This document shows, piece after piece, positions 57,544 to 64,000 of a DNA stretch of 64,000 nt. The stretch comes from Mesostigma viride. Its lineage: Eukaryota > Streptophyta > Mesostigmatophyceae > Mesostigmatales > Mesostigmataceae. The stretch spans positions 1 to 64,000 of the forward strand of contig RPFO01001203.1 of NCBI GenBank assembly GCA_009746045.1. Reading direction: 5' to 3'. The notes beneath the pieces were generated by a model. That model was not told the origin of the DNA. It was given only the letters and a program-made list of their open reading frames with translations, and ran no database searches. Numbering within the stretch: position 1 is the stretch's first letter; each line of letters starts with the position of its first letter. The translations under genes were made by a program, and so were the position numbers.

Positions 57544-59767
57544 GAAGCGAGGAGGTTTGTCGTACACAAATATTTTGTACGTATGGTGTAAGAGGCGCGG
57601 TAGGTTACAGGACTCGTCTCATATCGCAGGGAGGTTACCAGCCAGGTACTCAGTCCGGTATTTGGACAACTGAACAATGATGTGAAGACACGGAACAGAT
57701 TGGAACAAGAATTGCGAGCTCTTTAATCCAGTTATTTTGCCAACACTAAAAAGAATGTCTATGGCCACAACCAGTTATCTATCATATGTCATCGTAACCA
57801 GCGCACTGGTGATTGTGCTGTTTTATAAGTAAAATCCCCCAAATGTTGCGATGGCTGCAACCATGTCTACTTTATATGAATAGCAAAATTCCAGAAGCCG
57901 AAGACGCATCTAACTGGCGGCATGTGAGCATCAGCTTACCATTTTTGTACGTACCACGACATTTTCCCGCTTGACTAGGCGCGGCCGCTAAGCGGAATAT
58001 CCCAAGGGCACTTGATCGGGGGAGAAGCGGAGACCGGAGGGATGCGCCACCTCTGCAGGATCCCGAAAGTGGCAGGAAGCCTCCGAGACAGGCTTTGGAG
58101 ATAACCTTTGCCGTTGCTGTTTGGGGGTATTAGGAAGACGTCGGCGGACACTGTTAAACTTTATCAAAAAATAGGGCTACATCCTGAAAAATACCATGAT
58201 CATTGGAATTTTTCGCACGAATTTCAAAATCTGATTAATTTTTTAGTCTCGAAATAGGATAAGCAGGCGAACGTGGCTTACCTACGGCAAGTCCAGGGGT
58301 GTGGACGGCATTGAAATGAGCATGGCGGGAGATAAGATTGGAATGCGACGTGAGCCCCGCACTTAATGACCTCATTTTGAATCTGCGCGTATGGATTAAC
58401 GCACAACGGCGGTGCAAAGGCTCTTTAGTTCATGTGGCTGAAGGACACTCGATACCCGCGGCAGAGCGGCTACAGCTTCCAAGCAACCGTACTGCGTAAT
58501 TCACCTAGCAGCCGGTGATGCCGCGCGGTGAAATCCTGTGAGTTCTTCTTCTCGCAAATAGTAAAATCAGATTTGCGTCGTGACTCAAAGACCCCTGCAC
58601 GCGCCCACAAGTCGCATGACTTAATTGACATGAGCAATTAAGGCGTTTATGGCGATCGTGTTGACGTGTATAATGGCGGTGGCGATGCCAGCACAATTCG
58701 GTTAAATCTCGTGGGCTACGTGGAGCCGTGCAGACGCTCGGCTGACCAACTGGCATGCAAAACGGATAAATCGCAGCCTGGACAGGTCGCGGGTCGCGGA
58801 GCGGCGAGCAGCGAGCTCGTACCTAGTCTGTAGTCCGTAAAGTTAACCAAGGTATGCCACAATTAGGTCTCAATTAGGTAGTGTGGGCGGTTCCGCTTAC
58901 GGCACTGTAGATAGCAGCTGATGGGAACATGCAGAAAACTTAGGACCGCTAGCCCCTGCGCGGGTTTGAACTGGGGACTTCCGGATCCGACGGAACGACC
59001 AGTAAAAACAATTAGGTAGTCATATCGCCGTGGCCCGTGGGGCATCACTCATTGGCATTTGCGGGCACTTTGCCTAGATTGTATGCCGGCAACTCCTTTT
59101 AGTTTCTGCACTTGATATTAGTAACTTCATGTCCTTGCGTCTCGCTGCTCCTACAGTACTCGACTCAACTCGACAGTACAGTATCCGTTCCCGAAAAGAA
59201 CTGGGATACTCCGATTGTAAGTTCACTGTGAGTTGTAGCTGCCTTCGTCGTCTGCCCTGCAAACCTGCTTGAGGCTTGAAGGCTTGATCACCGGAAAAAA
59301 AAGGCTTGATCACCACGTTGGCAAGTGGCGCACGACCCAGGCTGCACCGGGTAATATTTTGTTGTCCGACCCTGGTCTGACGGAGTGACGGTGTCCTTCT
59401 CCCTGCATTCTCGCGTACGTTATGTGGGAAGTAAATTGTTTTGAATGTGGATACAGCTATGAAGATGCATACGAAAAGTTTTCTAGTGGCGCTTACTTAA
59501 CCTGAAACGCAAGGTCCGCGCATTAGACGTCCATGCATATTCTCAGGTTGGCGAAATGTTTCCACGGATGCGGCTGGCACGACGTCGTTTCCGTCATTCT
59601 GGATGATTGATAGAGCCTTAGGCGGGGCGTTCCCGGCAAGTAGGAGTATGGTAGGTATTCCCGCATTATCCACCATGCGTCCTTCTTGCCGTCGACAGAA
59701 CGTGCAGTCGTGGAAATAAATACACGAGGAATGACGGACATGTAACCGGGCGCAGAGCAACGTCATC
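57165..59767. other. Intergenic region between AlaRS and the GT29 gene
   Basis: This is the shared upstream region of two divergent genes. It contains a 30-base G run (57511-57540), which is often a sequencing weak point. No coding frame, tRNA or repeat family is convincing between 57700 and 59760. Promoters for both genes must lie here, but I cannot point to a TATA element. Confidence 0.6.
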
Positions 59768-59838
59768 ATGCATCTTCTTCGCCATGCTCAGGACATGGAA
59801 GAGACAGCTCAGCTTACTTTTAGGAAGCTCAGTGGCAC

Positions 59839-59893
<55 letters not shown>

Positions 59894-62800
59894 CAACAGC
59901 AGCATGAAGAAAATACCAGCACCCGGGGCTCCCGTGGACAAGGCCATCGCTTTGGCCTTGCCAAGAGTTTGGAGGCGCTTTGGGACACCATGCTCGGTGT
60001 TGGTCGTCAGCAATGGATAGCGGCGTTTGGCAGCGAAACGTTTGCTCAACGCAGAAACACGATAACGTTTGTAGGAATTGCGGGGTCAATACTTTTAGGG
60101 ATGCTCTTAGTGGTTGCCCTGGGAGCTATGGGCAAGGGGTCGACTCCCGAAAACACCATGCGAAGTGAGTATGCGTCCTATACCATGAAAGTGAGATTAC
60201 TTTGCGTGTCGGCTTTATGCTCGCCATTTTGTTGTCTGACTGTTCTGTTAGATGAGCTCCGAATGTGCATCAGATGCCGCCTTGTTCCCACCTGTGCGCA
60301 TGCCCCTGCATACTTCTAGTATTAGAATGAAAATAATTTTGCTTTCATTATAAGCGCTATATTTATACCAGCCACACCTGCCCTTGCCCACGTCTTTTTC
60401 CCCTCCACATTCACGTGTTTATTTTCTGACGCTTTCTCCCCCCCTTGCTCCTCTTGCTTCTTGCTGCCTGCGCGCGCGTGTGGCGGCACCCCATCCTCAA
60501 GCAGGAGCGAGCGGCTCGGCCCTGCTGCGCGTGCCCCACCCCGACGCAATTGAGATCTATGACTACAACGACCCGCTGCCCGACGACAGCAATGACGATG
60601 CTGCCAATGAGGCGCCATCACGGGACCAGGCTCTCTGGGCCGGTGACCAGGGTGCAGATGCGGACAGCGACCATGAGGAAGAGGAAGGGGAGGAGGATGG
60701 GGCGAAGCAGGAGAAAGAACCAGAAGGCACACCAACGGCGGAGCCTGCCCATGTGCCTTCTGCAGTCCCTGCACCCGAAATGTTGGCGGGTGTGGCCGCG
60801 GCACGCAGTACGGTGGTCCCCAGAAAGACGGGTGAGGGGTGGCGGCTGCTAGCATTGGTGCATGCTGAATGGTCATGGCTGGACAGGGTGAGGGGACGGT
60901 GCAATGTGCTCCTGACACCTGGCAGGCTGCCTCCAAGCGCAGCCATCCGTCATGCAGTAGGGTGTAATGTAACATGGGGGGGCGGTCTACATGCGGGCAA
61001 CATCTTGTCTCTGCTACAACTCTGTAGCCAGATGCTGCAGGGTGCTACCACTGGCCGTTTGGGCTGCTTTACAATGCACCATGACCACGCTTGCCCCCAC
61101 ACCATCCGATGGCTCCTTCATCCCTTCTCTTGCATCGCCCTCTTCCCCGTGTTTGGCATGCCTGCGCTCCACTGCTCCCTCTCTCTTTTCCTGTGCGCAT
61201 ATGGCTGCGCCGTCAGGATGGCCATGCACGTGCGTGCGCTCCGGCCGTCATGTACATCCCTTTTGCAGTCACAAACTCTCCCTCGCATCCATGTGCCCAT
61301 TTGACTACATTCGCTGGAAACCAAGCGATCTGCTTTCCTGTTCCCTCTCATCTTGGATTGGTTACAGGCCAGGTCTGCGATTCTCTCCCACACTTCCACC
61401 CAACCTCATGCTTGGATGACACCTGTCCTCTCCCTCTCCCCCACCACTTCCCCCTCCCCCTGCAACCCCCCCAGTCGTGGTGGACCCTGAGTACCACCGT
61501 CAAGGGGGCACCTCCCGCGAGTCGGAGCGCGTGCGCCTGGCGCTGCCCTACGGCCGCGTGACCGACTTCTGCCGAATCGAGGCGATGTGGAACCGCCTGT
61601 CCCTCGTCAAGGAGCTGGATGACTGGGACAACCAGCCGCGCATGCTGAGGCCTGAAGGGCAGGAGGGCAAGGACACCGACGACAGGTCATGGCTGAGGGC
61701 CGAGGGGAAGAAGTGGTGGGAGGACGCAGACCAGGCGGGGGAGTACGGTGACGGGCAGCGGAAGAGGCGGCGGCTTGCGTGGTCCTCCCGCAGCCGCGCA
61801 GGGCATGGCGCCGTCTTGAAGGACTGGGACGAGCTGGCACATCTCAAGGACGCAAAGGACGGCAAGAAGGGTTCGTCGCACGGCAAAGACAGCAAGGACA
61901 GGATGGGGTCCCAGAGCAAGGCGGTCGGGGGCGGTGGCTGGCTGGTCCGCGGAGGTGATAGCAGGGGCAAGGGCAGAGGCAGCTGGGCGAGTGTTCTTGA
62001 AGCGGGTCGCAAAGAGAGGGACAGCCACTTCCCGGTTATAGGGAACCCTTCCCTGCTGGCCAAGGGCGCAAAGGGAGGGGACAAGACCATGCGTGTGGCG
62101 TCGCCTCACCACCTGATCAGCCCGCTCCACTTTGACCTGCGAAGCGATCATCACGAGGACACGTCGGAGGATCTGCGCGCCAAGCCCCGGCTGCACTACA
62201 TCCCGACCGACTTCCAGGAGCCGACAGTGCGCGCGATGCGGGACGCGACCGCCGTGCTGCACCTGCTGGCGCCCGCACAAGGTGCCAGCTGCCAGCAAAC
62301 AGGCATCGCGTGCGGTCCACCGGGCAACAAGGTGGGCCTGCACATGGCCGACGGGTCATGGGGCGCATGTGCGGTGGTGGGCACCGAGCGCAGCCTGCGC
62401 AAGCGCACGTGGGGGGTGCTGATTGACCGCCATGACACGGTGATTCGTTTCGGGTACAGCCCCATCCTTGGCTACGAGACTTCGATCGGCACGCGCACGA
62501 GCGTGATCCACATGTACAAGGACGCCGGGCAAGCGCTCACGGTGCCCAAGAACCTGGGCGTGCACTCGCCTGACATCTTGTACTGGGGCCGCAACGATGA
62601 GCTCCCTCGCGACGTGGACGTGACGGGCGTGGACAACAAGCCCCTCGTGCGCACGCGCGCGCTCTCGTCCGCGCGCGGCCTGGAGGACCTCAAGCGCGTG
62701 CTCAGGCCTTACATCTACGACGCGGAGAAGAAGACTGCCTCGCTGGGGGCGATTCGCAACCCGGACGGCTCCCCTATCTTTGCCTCGGTCCCCTCGGGCA

Positions 62801-63024
62801 ACTCCAACTTCTCTGCTGGGTTTGAGGTCGTGTTCACGCTGCTACAGTCGAAGCTGTGCAAGGAGATCAATCTGTTTGGGTTCTTGCCCGCTGTGGATGC
62901 GGGCACATATTTCGGGACTGGGTGGGAGGAGACGGACCACCTGGGACCCGGCACGCTGCTGGTGGGGGTGGAGCATGGGGTGTACCGGCTGGCCATGGCT
63001 AACGGGCTGCTGTGTGTTGCGTGA
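59768..63024 (+). CDS. Sialyltransferase-like glycosyltransferase, family GT29
   Basis: The exons are 59768-60164, 60505-60831 and 61475-63024, with GT-AG introns and matching phases, giving 757 aa. The layout is a type II Golgi enzyme: a short N-terminus with a polyglutamine tract (CAG repeat 59840-59899), one membrane segment (ITFVGIAGSILLGMLLVVAL, about residues 99-118), an acidic stem (SDHEEEEGEEDG), then the catalytic part. Sialyl motif L is visible from CAVVGTERSLRKRTWG through IDRHDTVIRFGYSPILGYET to IGTRTSVIHMY. Motif S is near FSAGFEVVFTLLQSKLCKEI with NLFGF. A late TDHLGPG...GVEHGVYRLA resembles the motif III/VS region. GT29 enzymes use CMP-linked acidic sugars; in algae the donor is often not known. 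TGTAA is at 63151-63155. Confidence 0.85.
59840..59905 (+). repeat. CAG repeat encoding polyglutamine
   Basis: Near-pure CAG (with CAA near the 3' end) sits in exon 1 of the GT29 gene, translated as Gln in the gene's frame. The neighbouring frames read poly-Ser and poly-Ala. It is probably length-variable between strains. Confidence 0.9.
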
Positions 63025-63150
63025 CCGCGGCTCTCCTTTTTTCTACAACGGGGAGGCTGCGAGTGCTCCCTGGCTCACATGGCATGGTTTGACGTGAAAA
63101 GGTGTTGTCTGGACGACTTCTCTGGGTGGCCTGTTACCAAATTTTGTCCT

Positions 63151-63155
63151 TGTAA
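63151..63155 (+). terminator. TGTAA poly(A) signal of the GT29 gene
   Basis: TGTAA lies 127 nt after the stop, the green-algal type of poly(A) signal. Confidence 0.5.
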
Positions 63156-63429
63156 GGTTGACCCGGGCTTTGACGTTATTTTTGTTTCAAGTATTCGGAT
63201 CGCAGTCGGTCTGGCTGGGAATATGCTGAGAGTGCATAGCCCGCATGGAATGGGACTTCGTTTAATCCATGGGTGTGCTTTTTGGGAGGGAAATGTGTTG
63301 TGATTCTTCGCTCAATCCTGGGCGTGTTCCATGTGGCCAATGCTCGAGCATGGCAGTTCAGTTTACTGTAATCCATTTAGACGTCATGGAGCGCAAGGTT
63401 GAGACCATTATATTGCTACCACAGCCAAA

Positions 63430-63661
63430 CGGTGCAAGGGACCCCGCACACACCGGGACCAACTAGCGGCAGACATGGGGCCCCCAGGTCTCCCAGTGAT
63501 ATGGAAAAAGATGCAGGACAGGCTGGCTTGGCGTAGGTAGTGGAGACAACAAGCCTCTTCCAGTACCTGGAAGGCACATCTCACCCTCCATTAATTAATT
63601 AATTAATTATGTGCTACAGATACTCCCAACGGAGTTATGTTCCTAATTAATTAATTAATTA
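63430..63661 (+). mobile_element. LINE 3' fragment with (TTAA)n tail
   Basis: The translated MGPPGLPVIWKKMQDRLAW matches the GLGLSVIWKQIMDKAKW end of the LINE at 38860-39973. The (TTAA)n runs at 63590-63608 and 63640-63661 look like its tail. Confidence 0.6.
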
Positions 63662-63699
63662 ATGAGAAGCTTGATGGGGGCACTTTGGATGCACACCCC

Positions 63700-64000
63700 T
63701 CTATAGTTGCCGAGGTCAGCGGGCGACCGCTTGTTCTTGTACAGCATCGCGCGAAAACTGTACACGACAGCAGAATGCGGTACGTTGTGCACAGACATCC
63801 CGGAAGAGCAGCATGACACCAGTGTCCTTAAACTCGGCGGTGAGTTTCACGACCGCGGCCGGAATCTCGTCTGAGCCTGTGGCTGCAGCGAGACGACTAT
63901 CAGATACAGATACAATACATGACGAGCCACGAGGTAGCCATGGCTGTCGGAGCTCATAACTTTCACGTTTGAGCACCGAATTCAGCTGTGAATATCACAA
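63700..64000 (-). pseudogene. LINE reverse transcriptase fragment, opposite strand
   Basis: The minus-strand frame (63716-63976) has ATGSDEIPAAVVKLTAEFKD and GVMLLFRDV, the same segment as ATGSDALPAAVAGE and VMLLFRDI-like sequence near 39300-39400 on plus. It is truncated by the window end. Confidence 0.65.

Noticed and set aside
58950-59020. tRNA-like T-arm (GGGTTTGAACTGGGG) near 58970
   Set aside because: The loop lacks flanking complementary stems of the right length, and no acceptor or anticodon arm can be paired on either strand.

Overview
The window looks like nuclear DNA of a unicellular alga, most likely green lineage. The host genes are intron-rich with GT-AG introns. An alanyl-tRNA synthetase carries a transit-peptide-like leader, and a GT29 sialyltransferase-like enzyme lies nearby. 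Both of these genes have a TGTAA, the usual green-algal poly(A) signal, 100-130 nt after the stop. The lineage call is inference only.

Bases 1-16447 form one giant inverted repeat: two arms of about 8.2 kb around a 23-nt asymmetric centre (8210-8232). Each arm carries the same four genes. From the centre outward in the right arm these are: a small basic protein whose N-terminus resembles the histone H3 tail; a spliced SET-domain protein divergent from it across a CCAAT-box-rich promoter; a spliced protein sharing the SET protein's C-terminal domain; and a spliced Cys-rich zinc-binding-type protein with an acidic tail. Outside the genes lie a nested 0.86-kb palindrome, a 15-copy CACGTG (G-box) array and a 62-bp repeat array. 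Its genes use AATAAA poly(A) signals and short introns carrying repeated TTCTTCCC motifs, unlike the host genes. I read this as an integrated or terminal palindromic element, perhaps viral, that encodes chromatin-directed proteins; I do not recognise it as a known family. The arms differ by single-base indels that frameshift different genes in different arms, so either arm taken alone looks partly broken. A fifth AATAAA-type gene (16884-17426) lies just beyond the right arm.

From 17.5 to 44.4 kb is a transposon-rich stretch. It holds a broken piggyBac-like locus, two 1699-bp TTAR-target elements in opposite orientation, a 1722-bp element whose empty site is preserved in a second copy of its host repeat, and a decayed DDE-type transposase gene interrupted by one of the 1699-bp elements. 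It also holds LINE reverse-transcriptase remnants with (TTAA)n tails, and a very large compound microsatellite.

From 44450 to 57164 (minus) is a 14-exon alanyl-tRNA synthetase, modelled here exon by exon (972 aa, all phases consistent). A 2.76-kb, 60-bp-unit minisatellite fills its seventh intron. From 59768 to 63024 (plus) is a three-exon GT29 family gene (757 aa) with a CAG/polyglutamine tract. The window ends in more LINE debris.
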